A stretch of DNA of 53,484 bases from an uncultured Acetatifactor sp. (GTDB lineage Bacteria > Bacillota > Clostridia > Lachnospirales > Lachnospiraceae), in assembly GCA_910585015.1 (NCBI GenBank), contig CAJUCT010000031.1, forward strand, positions 1 to 53,484, given 5' to 3'. The number at the start of each line of letters is the position of its first letter. The first letter of the stretch is position 1. Position numbers and translations under genes: made by a program. Of this stretch, positions 7,742-16,305 are shown piece by piece. The notes below the pieces were generated by a model that saw only the letters and a program-made list of their open reading frames with translations, was not told the origin of the DNA and did no database searches.

Positions 7742-8443
7742 TCATCCCTGCTCCCTGTCATGGTATGCTTCGTGCAGTCCGTTCTTCACCATATTGTCAT
7801 AGGCATTAATCATATGCCGGTTGGCCAGCCGCTCCGCTCTGTCCGCATCCCCAGCCTTAATAGCCTGGAGAATCTCCTCATGCTCCTCGTTGGACTTGGG
7901 GCCACGATTCTTGTTGGCCAGAGTCTTTTTTCGCACCCGCAGTACGTATTGGTGAAAATCTTTCAACTGGTGCTCCAGCATTTTGCTGTTACATGCCTCA
8001 TACATGATATCATGAAAGCGGTTGTCCAACTCTGCCAACTGGTCCAGATGCCCTTTCTGGGCATGGAACTTGGACAGATAGACATTTTCCTCCATTTCCT
8101 CCATCTGCTCCTGGGTGATATGCTCCGTGGCCCAACGGGCACAGAGCCCCTCCAAAAGAGAGCGGATCATATAGATATCCTTCACATCCTTCTCCGTGAT
8201 GCCGGTCACGTAGGCCCCCTTATTGGGAATGATCTGAATCAGTCCTTCCAGCTCCAGCTGGCGGAACGCCTCCCGGACCGGGGTCCGGCTGACCCCTAAC
8301 TCCTCGCCGATGGCAACTTCTTTCAGTTCCTCATTTTCCTCATATTTGCCGCTCAGAATATCATCCCTGAGCTTGTGAAATACTCTGCCCCGCAGGGAAT
8401 ACTTGTCCGTAACCTCCTGCTTTACATCATAATTACTGCTCAT
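7742..8443 (-). CDS. GntR/FCD-family transcriptional regulator
   Basis: A 233-aa regulator with an N-terminal winged helix (LRGRVFHKLRDDILSGKY and VSRTPVREAFRQLELEGLI) and an all-helical FCD ligand domain (about 95-220; IRSLLEGLCARWA, then D, H and H residues typical of metal-assisted carboxylate binding). ATG 8443 with TTGGAGG upstream is preferred; it overlaps the citrate synthase stop by 11 bp, indicating coupling. FCD regulators often sense organic acids, so it may respond to citrate or a related acid and control its own operon through the palindrome at 9910-9925. That link is inference. Confidence 0.9.
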   Translation of the reverse strand: MSSNYDVKQEVTDKYSLRGRVFHKLRDDILSGKYEENEELKEVAIGEELGVSRTPVREAFRQLELEGLIQIIPNKGAYVTGITEKDVKDIYMIRSLLEGLCARWATEHITQEQMEEMEENVYLSKFHAQKGHLDQLAELDNRFHDIMYEACNSKMLEHQLKDFHQYVLRVRKKTLANKNRGPKSNEEHEEILQAIKAGDADRAERLANRHMINAYDNMVKNGLHEAYHDREQG

Positions 8444-9857
8444 CTCTGCCTCCAATGGTATAACCTTTCTCCGCGCAGATCCGCTCAAGACAAGCTACAA
8501 TCTCCTCGTCCGTCAGCACCGTCACGCGGCCTCCCGCATATTCTTCGTCCACCCAGGCTTTGATCTCCTTTACCAGCGGGGAAGTCTTCTCCACCTGGCG
8601 GTCCTCCTTCAGCCTATAAAAGGTATTGATCCAGTGGGCAATGCCTGCCAATCCGGAGGTATTGGAGATAGCGCAGAGTACCGGGCGGTTCAGAAACTTC
8701 TCCGTGTCAAAAATATTGTAAATCTCCTCATTTTTCAACAGGCCGTCCGCATGGATGCCCGCTCTTGTCACATTGAAATTTTTGCCTACAAAGGGAGTCC
8801 GGGGAGGGATCTGGTAGCCGATTTCTTTCTCATAATACTCCGCCAGTTCCGTAATCACCGTTGTATCCATGCCATTCAGCTCCCCTTTTAACTGGGCATA
8901 CTCAAACACCATGGCCTCCAGCGGTGTGTTGCCCGTCCTCTCGCCGATCCCAAACAGGGAAGTGTTGATGCCGGAACAGCCGTAAAGCCACGCGGTAGTA
9001 GAATTGGCCACCGCCTTGTAGAAATCGTTGTGTCCATGCCACTCAATCAACTCATGGGGCACCCCCCCATGGGTATGTATGGCGTAGATGATCCCCTGTA
9101 CACTTCTGGGGATAACGGCGCCGGGATAATTGACACCATAGCCCATGGTGTCACAGGCTCTGACTTTGATGGGAATCCGGTACTCCTTCATCAGCTTCAT
9201 CAATTCCAGGCAGAAGGGCACCACATAGCCATAGATATCCGCCCTGGTGATGTCCTCCAAGTGACATCTGGGGCTGATTCCCTCCTCCAAACAATCCCGG
9301 ATCACGCTCAAGTAGTGCTCCATGGCCTGCCGCCTGGTCATTTTCAACTTCAGGAAGATATGATAATCCGAACAGGACACCAAAATGCCTGTCTCCTTCA
9401 TGCCTATCTCCTTCACCAGCTTGAAATCCTCCTTGCTGGCTCGTATCCAGCTGGTGACTTCCGGAAACTGATAACCTCTTTCCATACACTTATAGACTGC
9501 ATCCCTGTCCTTCTTGCTGTACAGAAAAAACTCGCTGGCGCGGATCATACCCTTGGGGCCGCCCAGCTTGTGCAGATAATCGTAGATCGTCACAATCTGC
9601 TCCGTAGTGTAAGGAGCCCTGGACTGCTGTCCGTCCCGAAAAGTAGTGTCCGTGATCCAGATCTCTTTAGGCATATTGTGAGGCACGATCCTGTCATTAA
9701 ACGGTATCTTGGGAATCTCCGAATAGGGGAACATATTGCGGAATACATTGGGCTTCTCCACATCGTCCAATATATACATATGTTCCTCGATCTCCAGCAG
9801 ATTGTTGTGCTGGTTCATAGTCACCGGTCGATTCTGGAAGGCTTCGTTATCTCTCAT
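8433..9857 (-). CDS. Re-type citrate synthase (DRE-TIM metallolyase family)
   Basis: A 474-aa HMGL-like TIM-barrel enzyme with ITDTTFRDGQQSRAPYT near residue 68 and the metal-binding WHGHNDFYKAVANS near 273. The family also contains homocitrate, isopropylmalate and citramalate synthases. Because it is encoded with isocitrate dehydrogenase and no leucine genes, the Re-citrate synthase known from Clostridium kluyveri, which condenses oxaloacetate with acetyl-CoA, is the best call. It lacks a C-terminal LeuA regulatory domain. The start has a strong AGGAGGAG site. A homocitrate or isopropylmalate synthase relative cannot be excluded without alignment. Confidence 0.75.
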   Translation of the reverse strand: MRDNEAFQNRPVTMNQHNNLLEIEEHMYILDDVEKPNVFRNMFPYSEIPKIPFNDRIVPHNMPKEIWITDTTFRDGQQSRAPYTTEQIVTIYDYLHKLGGPKGMIRASEFFLYSKKDRDAVYKCMERGYQFPEVTSWIRASKEDFKLVKEIGMKETGILVSCSDYHIFLKLKMTRRQAMEHYLSVIRDCLEEGISPRCHLEDITRADIYGYVVPFCLELMKLMKEYRIPIKVRACDTMGYGVNYPGAVIPRSVQGIIYAIHTHGGVPHELIEWHGHNDFYKAVANSTTAWLYGCSGINTSLFGIGERTGNTPLEAMVFEYAQLKGELNGMDTTVITELAEYYEKEIGYQIPPRTPFVGKNFNVTRAGIHADGLLKNEEIYNIFDTEKFLNRPVLCAISNTSGLAGIAHWINTFYRLKEDRQVEKTSPLVKEIKAWVDEEYAGGRVTVLTDEEIVACLERICAEKGYTIGGRDEQ

Positions 9858-9909
9858 GTTCTCTCCTCCTGTATTCAGTTACACTTTCTAACACACGGCA
9901 TACGCCGCC

Positions 9910-9944
9910 TGTATAAGTGTATACAATTATACCGAGGATGTCAA
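9910..9944 (-). promoter_or_regulatory. Citrate synthase operon promoter and candidate GntR operator
   Basis: TTGACA lies at 9939-9944 on the minus strand with TACACT 17 bp downstream (9916-9921); an alternative TATAAT is at 9926-9931. The -10 region overlaps a perfect palindrome TGTATA-AGTG-TATACA (9910-9925), the kind of site bound by dimeric GntR/FCD repressors. The regulator gene is in the same operon. Confidence 0.6.
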
Positions 9945-10018
9945 TGTTTTTTTCTCAATAATCTCTTCTCCGCATTACCATTCCCAGCCCTGTAGGATTT
10001 CAACTCCGGACAGGGAAA

Positions 10019-10151
10019 TGTTCCTAATAAAAACGTTTGAACACGTAACGGATGCCAGCAATTTCTGTGAGGCTATTTTCAAGCCTGGCATCCGTCACAT
10101 GTTCAACAGTGAAGAAACGTGTTCGGGCAGGAATAATTATTTATCGGGAAC
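10019..10151. repeat. Nested inverted-repeat element
   Basis: An inner hairpin at 10037-10106 pairs TTGAAC with GTTCAA and ACGGATGCCAG with CTGGCATCCGT, with a further GGCT/AAGCC-type stem inside. An imperfect outer pair is GTTCCTAATAAA (10019-10030) and TTTATCGGGAAC (10140-10151). It lies between the membrane protein gene and the citrate synthase promoter. Architecture and the GCCAG-AATTT core resemble the element at 24681-24836. Confidence 0.65.
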
Positions 10152-10177
10152 TGTAGTAACTTCCCCATGCCATCAGG

Positions 10178-11347
10178 TTATTGTCTTTCAATTAATATCC
10201 GATAGGCATCCCGGACGTCTTTTACTTTCAATATAATATCTTCACTGATTTTATCCCCCATCCTCTCTAGCCGCTCTATCACATTATCCAGTTCCGCCAT
10301 CCCTTTCCACATCTTATCCTTATTCCCCTCCATTATGGCACTATATATAGATTTTACAGCCCACTCGGCGCCCTCCTGAAGATTGTCCAAAGCCAGGCTG
10401 TAGCTTTTATAGGACATATATTCATCGGATATTCCGATGCAATACTGTGCTGTTAATTTCTGATTTTCCGCGTCTTCATATTGATCATCCGCCAATTTTC
10501 TGAACATCTTTGCCTCTATTAACGCGTCTATCCTATATTCACGAATATCACTCAAATACGCATCATCTTCTTCCAGTACTGTATCCATGTCCTCCTCTAA
10601 TATTTCTATCTGTTTTTTATAAACCCGATACCAATAGTCCGCCCTGTACCAGTTATCCCAAAACAGCTGTGGTTCCGTCTTTCCCTCCCACTCCTTCCTG
10701 TTTGCGTCAATATCCTTTTCTATAATATCCGCCCGCGCTGCCGCCTCCTCCTCTTCGGCTATGGCTCCTTTCTCCACACCATAGTACAATTCCAACACTT
10801 CAACAAATATATCCTCATCCCTCGAATATGGCTTGGTATATCTAACTTCAGCCCCGGTAACCTCAACAGGGTTAGAAATCACAATTGGTTCTCCTAAAGT
10901 CAAACTTTCTGTAGACCTATCATTAGGGATTTTCCCCCATTTCAGTGCGCTAATAGGCATTGGCAAAAACAGAGTTGCCACAAAGACAAGAATCACAACC
11001 TGCCGCAGTACCTTTTTATTTTTGTAGGCGCCATAAATCCCTCCGCACAATTCAAATGGTAATAACACCCAAAGACCATGAACCAAATCGCCATATGTAT
11101 CTAAAAAACCCCATATTTTACCTGCCTTATAGGAAAATACTAATAATAGGGCAACCCCCGCTGTTCCAACAAGCGATACCCATATCGTAGCCACTCTCAA
11201 CCATTTTTTTATTTTTTTTGCGCTGTCTTTATCATACTCTAAATTAATCTCGGATTCGATATTTCGTGCCTGTTTTTTCCGTTCTATGGCATTAACGGGC
11301 CAGTGACGTTTTTCAGGAAATTTATGTATATTATTTTTTCCTTTCAC
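10178..11347 (-). CDS. Membrane protein of unknown function
   Basis: I do not recognise the family. The roughly 389-aa protein has a basic N-terminal cytosolic segment, then about three hydrophobic segments (VATIWVSLVGTAGVALLLVF, a WVLLPFELCGGIYGAY region, and VVILVFVATLFLPMPISA) within the first 150 residues. A long acidic, Tyr-rich, mostly helical domain of about 230 residues follows. No ATG exists near the N-terminus; GTG 11347 with AAAGGGGG 4 nt upstream is the best start, while the open frame extends to a TTG at 11383. It follows the winged-helix gene on the same strand, with a possible terminator between them. Confidence 0.6.
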   Translation of the reverse strand: MKGKNNIHKFPEKRHWPVNAIERKKQARNIESEINLEYDKDSAKKIKKWLRVATIWVSLVGTAGVALLLVFSYKAGKIWGFLDTYGDLVHGLWVLLPFELCGGIYGAYKNKKVLRQVVILVFVATLFLPMPISALKWGKIPNDRSTESLTLGEPIVISNPVEVTGAEVRYTKPYSRDEDIFVEVLELYYGVEKGAIAEEEEAAARADIIEKDIDANRKEWEGKTEPQLFWDNWYRADYWYRVYKKQIEILEEDMDTVLEEDDAYLSDIREYRIDALIEAKMFRKLADDQYEDAENQKLTAQYCIGISDEYMSYKSYSLALDNLQEGAEWAVKSIYSAIMEGNKDKMWKGMAELDNVIERLERMGDKISEDIILKVKDVRDAYRILIERQ

Positions 11348-11362
11348 TCGGCCCCCTTTCAC

Positions 11363-11416
11363 GCAAAAAAAGCCCGCACACAAAGCTACTCATACAGCAC
11401 ACTTTACATTACGGGC
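11363..11416 (-). terminator. Possible terminator after the winged-helix gene
   Basis: On the minus strand GCCCG and CGGGC arms flank about 35 nt and are followed by a run of T. The arms are short and the loop is long, so the call is weak. It overlaps the longer candidate start region of the membrane protein. Confidence 0.35.
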
Positions 11417-11468
11417 CCCTTCCAATATTGCGTAAACATTATTTGCTGTATTTTTTACTCTTTAATCA

Positions 11469-12380
11469 TCATGTATTATCTCTTCCCTGTACTCTCTTAT
11501 AAATTTCTCGTGCCAAAAAACCGCTTAACACCTGGTTCCCTGCCAGAAAGCTTTGAAAACACTCGTAGAGGACCTGCAACTCCTCTCCCGCTGCCTTCTT
11601 CGTGACATAACTTATTCCTTCCGCCAGCCTGTCATATTCCTCCGTCCAATTTAAAGCCTCGGCATACGTTCTGCCTCTTTTTTGCTCATTGGAGATTACC
11701 GCGTCTAAAAGCTCGTACAATTGTAATGCGTCAAATCCGTTCTCCCATGCCTCCAAAACCGGCCGGAACAGGTCAAATATATCTATAAATCGAGACATCC
11801 TGACCCGCAATATCTTGTTTCCATCCATGAATCCCAATATATTCATTATCTGGTTTTCATAATCATATGTAAGAACATACTCTATGCTTTTCAGAAATTC
11901 ATCTACTGCCTTCTGGCTCTCGTTCGCTTTGATTTTCCTGCATTCGATTCTGTCAAGCAGCGCCTCTTCCAACTCAAACTCCCAGTCTTCTTCCAGTACC
12001 TGAAATTCGCCCAAACACTCTTTTGCCTTTTGGAGCATCTGAGAAGAATCTCTGACGATTTTGCCTTTTTCCTCTTTTTTTTCCTGCCTTCGGCAGTTCT
12101 CAATGTAATCCCTTCCCAGTCTGCTCAGAGAATAATACCGCCTTTTCCCTTCGCTTTCACTCTCCAAAAGAGGGTACCGGAATCCCTCAAAGTTTAATAG
12201 AATGTTCGCCAAAGAAGCCGTTGAAGTACCCACCGCCTTGGCTAGTTCTCCTTGGGATAATTTACGTTTAGGATAAAGTGCAATCAGGATCTGTTTTCGT
12301 TTCCTAGATATAAAATCGTCAATTAGTTCTTTCACTTCTTCCGATAATCCCACGTCTTTATTCATTTTTTCCGCTTCCAT
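11469..12380 (-). CDS. Winged-helix DNA-binding protein of unknown function
   Basis: The 303-aa product starts with a MarR/ArsR-like winged helix (about 25-100): RKRKQILIALYPKRKLSQGE, then AVGTSTASLANILLNFEG as recognition region and KRRYYSLSRLGRDYIEN as wing. The remaining 200 residues are helical and acidic, without a recognised ligand domain or membrane segment. ATG 12380 gives the longest form; an internal ATG 15 bp later also has a purine-rich upstream stretch. A consensus promoter lies at 12454-12482. It precedes the unknown membrane protein on the same strand, so a regulator-target or sensor pair is possible but unproven. Confidence 0.65.
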   Translation of the reverse strand: MEAEKMNKDVGLSEEVKELIDDFISRKRKQILIALYPKRKLSQGELAKAVGTSTASLANILLNFEGFRYPLLESESEGKRRYYSLSRLGRDYIENCRRQEKKEEKGKIVRDSSQMLQKAKECLGEFQVLEEDWEFELEEALLDRIECRKIKANESQKAVDEFLKSIEYVLTYDYENQIMNILGFMDGNKILRVRMSRFIDIFDLFRPVLEAWENGFDALQLYELLDAVISNEQKRGRTYAEALNWTEEYDRLAEGISYVTKKAAGEELQVLYECFQSFLAGNQVLSGFLAREIYKRVQGRDNT

Positions 12381-12453
12381 ATTGTTTTTTAGTTCACTTC
12401 CTTTCCATTTTCTATCCTCTGTATATAGCTTTTTATATAATTTTTCTGTTTAC

Positions 12454-12482
12454 AGTATACTTCTATACATTTTCTCTGTCAA
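12454..12482 (-). promoter_or_regulatory. Promoter of the winged-helix gene
   Basis: Minus-strand TTGACA (12477-12482), a 17-bp spacer and TATACT (12454-12459) make a near-consensus promoter, leaving a leader of about 65 nt. The remainder of the 12381-12752 gap is AT-rich and shows no gene; a small CAGGA/TCCTG hairpin occurs near 12690. Confidence 0.7.
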
Positions 12483-12752
12483 GATATCACAAGTATGTTA
12501 CACGTATTTTACAAAATCATCTTTAATATTACTAACCTTTTTCATAATCCATAAATACATTCAATACACTTTTATAATTTACATTTCACTTTATATACTC
12601 TACCCGGAATAAGCAGAATCAAAACGTAATATCCAAATGTTTTCTCTGTTCATGTGGACTGTGTGAGGCACTGTGCAATGGCATATACAGGAAGATGTCC
12701 TGACAGATCCGGCTTTTTATGATTAGCGGGGCATAGGAAGCGCCTAATTGTA

Positions 12753-13667
12753 TCATTTTAATAAACCGCTCAGGTTCACCATCCCCCACCCCTGCTGATT
12801 CCAAGGAGCCCCCAGATCCCGGGCCGAGTAGATCAGCCGGTCCCTTACCTGGTCATTGGACAGATAGGGCTCATTCTGTAACAGCAAGGCCACACATCCT
12901 GTCACGATAGGTGTCGCCATGGAGGTTCCGCTCTTGACCACATAGTAGTCCGAGCGTCTCCCCCTTTGCCAGAAGGCATTGCAAGACATGATATCCGTCC
13001 CCGGCGCCACCAGATCCGGCTTACGGATACGGCTCCCTTCCTGCCCCCGGCCAGAGTACAGACTACAGCTGCCGGAGTCGCCCCGACGGTAGCTGCCGTC
13101 GTGGCAGCCCACCATAATCACTCTCTCCCCTGTACCGATGGCGGATATTGTATTCTCTCCCGGCCCTTTATTGCCCGCTGCACAAACTACTACCAGTCCC
13201 AGCTTCCACAGGCGCTGCACCGCCTCCGCCAGAGCGGATACCTTCTCCCGGTCCCTGAGCTGGCCGATCCCCACCGAGATATTGACCGCCCTGATATCAT
13301 ATCGCTTATAAATTTTTTCCACAAAAAGCAGGCCTTGCAGCATATGTTCCATGCTTCCGTCCCCCTGGTGATCCAGCACCTTGCATACCACTAGGCGGCT
13401 GTCCGGCGCAATCCCCCGGTACCTGCCGTCAGACATTCTGCCGCTGCCACATAAAATGCCGCACACATGGGTCCCGTGGCCATTGTCATCATAACATACC
13501 GTCTCCTGTCCCTTCCCCCGCACGAAATCATAAAAAGCCACCTGCCGCCCCTCCAGGTCCGGATGCACAGCCATGCCCGTATCCAGAACCGCTACCGTGA
13601 TTCCATGCCTTTGCCAGGATTTTAAATCTATATGTTGTGCCCCAATCTCCTTTCTGACACGCTGCAT
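12753..13667 (-). CDS. Subtilisin-like S8 serine protease, probably intracellular
   Basis: The 304-aa enzyme has the complete subtilase triad: Asp29 in VAVLDTG, His64 in NGHGTHVCG and Ser249 in SGTSMATP, with the oxyanion Asn region AAGNKGP. There is no signal peptide and no inhibitory propeptide; the N-terminal 20 residues resemble the short extension of intracellular subtilisins. Length matches that group. It follows the LRR gene region on the same strand but is separated by 155 bp from it and has its own upstream region. It most likely degrades cytosolic protein during stress or sporulation; that role is family-based. Confidence 0.9.
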   Translation of the reverse strand: MQRVRKEIGAQHIDLKSWQRHGITVAVLDTGMAVHPDLEGRQVAFYDFVRGKGQETVCYDDNGHGTHVCGILCGSGRMSDGRYRGIAPDSRLVVCKVLDHQGDGSMEHMLQGLLFVEKIYKRYDIRAVNISVGIGQLRDREKVSALAEAVQRLWKLGLVVVCAAGNKGPGENTISAIGTGERVIMVGCHDGSYRRGDSGSCSLYSGRGQEGSRIRKPDLVAPGTDIMSCNAFWQRGRRSDYYVVKSGTSMATPIVTGCVALLLQNEPYLSNDQVRDRLIYSARDLGAPWNQQGWGMVNLSGLLK

Positions 13668-13808
13668 TTCCGTCCTTCCCCCGTTCCTGTCTCTCTGACA
13701 GACAACCGCAAAACTTCCTTATGCAATCACCTATCCCTTTATAAGATATGCCACTGAGAAGTAATCTGCTATATAGGACAGAAACAGAAAGATAATCCAC
13801 AAACAAAA

Positions 13809-13831
13809 ACGGCGTGAATAAATCACGCCGT
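13809..13831 (-). terminator. Intrinsic terminator of the LRR-sortase operon
   Basis: Perfect arms ACGGCGTGA and TCACGCCGT with a 5-nt loop are followed on the minus strand by TTTTTGTTT. The stop codon of the 823-aa LRR gene lies inside the hairpin. Confidence 0.85.
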
Positions 13832-16294
13832 TCTCCTTTTCCGTTGAAACAATAATATCGCCAGGCCAGAGGCCATTAGCCCTGTTCCAAGTACCCATTT
13901 GGGGTGTATAAAATCTCCAGTATCCGGAGAATCGTCCCTTTTGCCATAGCCAGTGATTACCACCTGGCCGTCCACTACATTTCCTTGGGCAAACATGGCT
14001 CCGCTTCCATAGATTCCATATACCGACAGATAATCCGTGCTAAACTGTATCTGCTGTCCATCGTTTACCATGTCCAGAAATTCCAGTTGCCCGTTGCGAT
14101 CCAGCGTAACCAGACGCAAATCCTGGTTCTGCAGCTGCTGTGGCAGAGACATTGTCACTTCCAATGCCTGCTTGCCCAAGCGGGAAATGGTTCCGCCGCT
14201 CTCGCCTTCATAGAGTGTGAGCGTATAACACAAAGTATCCATAGGTATTCCCTGCTGGTAAATTCTTCTATAGGCGGCATCCAACTCCGGCGCTTCTCCT
14301 ATCCCTGCCAGCATCTGCACTTGCAGCAGATCTCCCTCGCTCTGAGGGGACAACCGGGCCTGAATCTCCGCATCCCCGCTCACAGTCAGACCCTCCCCTT
14401 GAGGGGCCTGCCACTTAGGGAACAGATAACTCATTTTCTCCATTCCCTGCCGCGCATAACTCTGGCCGTCAACCAAAACAGAATCACTCCAGGACCTGCC
14501 CTGTACCTCCGCCACCGTCATATAGGTAGCGTCCGTCACAAAGACATCCGTCTCCAAATGTCCCATGATACCCTTGTATACAGTCTGGCTGCTGTCCAAT
14601 ACCGTGTCTTGCACTTCTTGGCCGGTCAGGTTATTATATGCCAACACATACTCTACGCCGTCAAAGGCATTGACCCGATACCCCTCGTTGGATCGTCTGT
14701 CCGCAGAAAGTTCCTGTCCCCTCGCGGGAATCCTCCCCTGCAGCAGCGCTACACCGCCTATGTTCTCCCGAGCAAAGGCCCCCAGGCCGACGCTCTCCAC
14801 CGTATCCGGCAGCACAATCCACTCTAGCGGGCAATGGTAAAAGGCCCTGTCACGAATAATGCGTACCCGGGACATACCCAAAAGTTGTGTCAAATTGCTG
14901 CAATTCTCAAAGGCGCCCTCTCCGATAATCTCCAGCGAGTCCGGCAAGGACACGGAGACAATCTCCGTATGCCCCTGAAATACTTCAGGACCAATCTGTC
15001 GTATCCCTTCGGGAACCTGAACCTGGGTACTATTCCCCTTGTAGGCAATCAAAATACCGTCGCCCGCCACCAGGAAATCACCTGTTCCCTGCTCATAAAA
15101 CTGTTTAACCCAGGCGGTATTATCGAATGCTTTGGGGGCAATATGGGTGATGGTAGCAGGCAGCTGCACCTGGGTAAGGGAGTCACAATGGTAGAACGCA
15201 CCATACCCAATGCTGCTCACCCCCTCCGGAATGACCACTTCCTGCAGACTGCTTCTGGCAAAGGCAAACTCGCCGATCTCTTCCAAGCCCTCCGGCAGAT
15301 TAAGACTTCCTATATTTTGGTAGCCATAATAGGCCCTATCCGCCAACACCCTGCCATCTATCAAAGTGTATTTTACAGTTCCCTTGCTCTTTTCTGTAGT
15401 ATATTCCTGCATGGAAGATCGTCCCGACTGTGATTCCTGCCCGCCAGGCTGAATCCCGCTTATCTCCCCGTCCGTCACATTGGGCTGGGTATTGTCCATA
15501 AATACCACCGCCATATTCCCTACCACAGTGGTAGTTCCCAGTTCCTTGCCGGGAACATTAAAGGATGGCTGGTCAGTAATACCGTTAATACAGCCCAATA
15601 TATTCTCCAGAAAGCTCCCTGATGCATCTCCCTGGGAATCGGGCTGCGCAGCAGTCTCATTTCCCTCCAGAGGGGCCGGAGTGGGCGGTGTAACCACCTC
15701 CTCGTACTCGTCAATATCCTCATACTCCGGCATTTCCTTCCGCTTTTCCGCAAAATACAGAGCAAAACGCTCTCCCTCTGTACCGGCATCATAAGCTATC
15801 TCCAGCCGATAACAACCGTCAAAAGCAGTATCATGCACAGAGCGCACAGTATAGGGAATCCTGATATTTCTCAGAGAAACGCAGTCTGCAAAGGCACTGA
15901 TGCCGATCCGTGTAATATTGTCAGGAAAAGAGATCGTCCGAAGTTCCGGACAATTGGCAAAGGCATAATCCCCTACCTCGTAAAGTCCCTCTCCCAAGTT
16001 CACCTGCCCCAGATGATCGCATCCCCAGAAAGCATAGGGATCTATCCTCTCTACATTCTTCGGAATCGTCACCCTGGTGATCGTGGTATTGTTTTGGAAG
16101 GCGCCCTCCCCAATCACTTTTACAGTAGACGGAACAGACACGTCAGTTGCCGTGCCTGTGTAGCCGATCAGCGTACTTCCGTCCATTTTAAAATCGGAAG
16201 CGGATGATGCATCCGCCTCCGGTACAGGAATCTGCATGATCAGGACCGCCGTTATAATTAGCACTATCCCTATCACATTCCACTTAATTTTCAT
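13823..16294 (-). CDS. BspA-like leucine-rich-repeat surface protein with SPDTG sorting signal
   Basis: An 823-aa secreted protein. Residues 1-29 form a signal peptide. LRR_5 (BspA/TpLRR) repeats with the typical IGEGAFQNNTTITRVTIP pattern occupy about 40-180 and again about 320-520, separated by an acidic Pro-rich linker. The C-terminal 35 residues hold SPDTG at about 789, a hydrophobic segment and the RKRR tail of a sortase substrate. The motif fits the SPxTG preference described for Clostridioides difficile SrtB, and a class B sortase is encoded just upstream. It shares DFIHPKW-like residues after the motif with the next protein. Likely a cell-wall-anchored adhesin or glycan-binding protein; ligand unknown. 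Confidence 0.88.
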   Translation of the reverse strand: MKIKWNVIGIVLIITAVLIMQIPVPEADASSASDFKMDGSTLIGYTGTATDVSVPSTVKVIGEGAFQNNTTITRVTIPKNVERIDPYAFWGCDHLGQVNLGEGLYEVGDYAFANCPELRTISFPDNITRIGISAFADCVSLRNIRIPYTVRSVHDTAFDGCYRLEIAYDAGTEGERFALYFAEKRKEMPEYEDIDEYEEVVTPPTPAPLEGNETAAQPDSQGDASGSFLENILGCINGITDQPSFNVPGKELGTTTVVGNMAVVFMDNTQPNVTDGEISGIQPGGQESQSGRSSMQEYTTEKSKGTVKYTLIDGRVLADRAYYGYQNIGSLNLPEGLEEIGEFAFARSSLQEVVIPEGVSSIGYGAFYHCDSLTQVQLPATITHIAPKAFDNTAWVKQFYEQGTGDFLVAGDGILIAYKGNSTQVQVPEGIRQIGPEVFQGHTEIVSVSLPDSLEIIGEGAFENCSNLTQLLGMSRVRIIRDRAFYHCPLEWIVLPDTVESVGLGAFARENIGGVALLQGRIPARGQELSADRRSNEGYRVNAFDGVEYVLAYNNLTGQEVQDTVLDSSQTVYKGIMGHLETDVFVTDATYMTVAEVQGRSWSDSVLVDGQSYARQGMEKMSYLFPKWQAPQGEGLTVSGDAEIQARLSPQSEGDLLQVQMLAGIGEAPELDAAYRRIYQQGIPMDTLCYTLTLYEGESGGTISRLGKQALEVTMSLPQQLQNQDLRLVTLDRNGQLEFLDMVNDGQQIQFSTDYLSVYGIYGSGAMFAQGNVVDGQVVITGYGKRDDSPDTGDFIHPKWVLGTGLMASGLAILLFQRKRRTA

Positions 16295-16305
16295 AATACC
16301 CTCTT

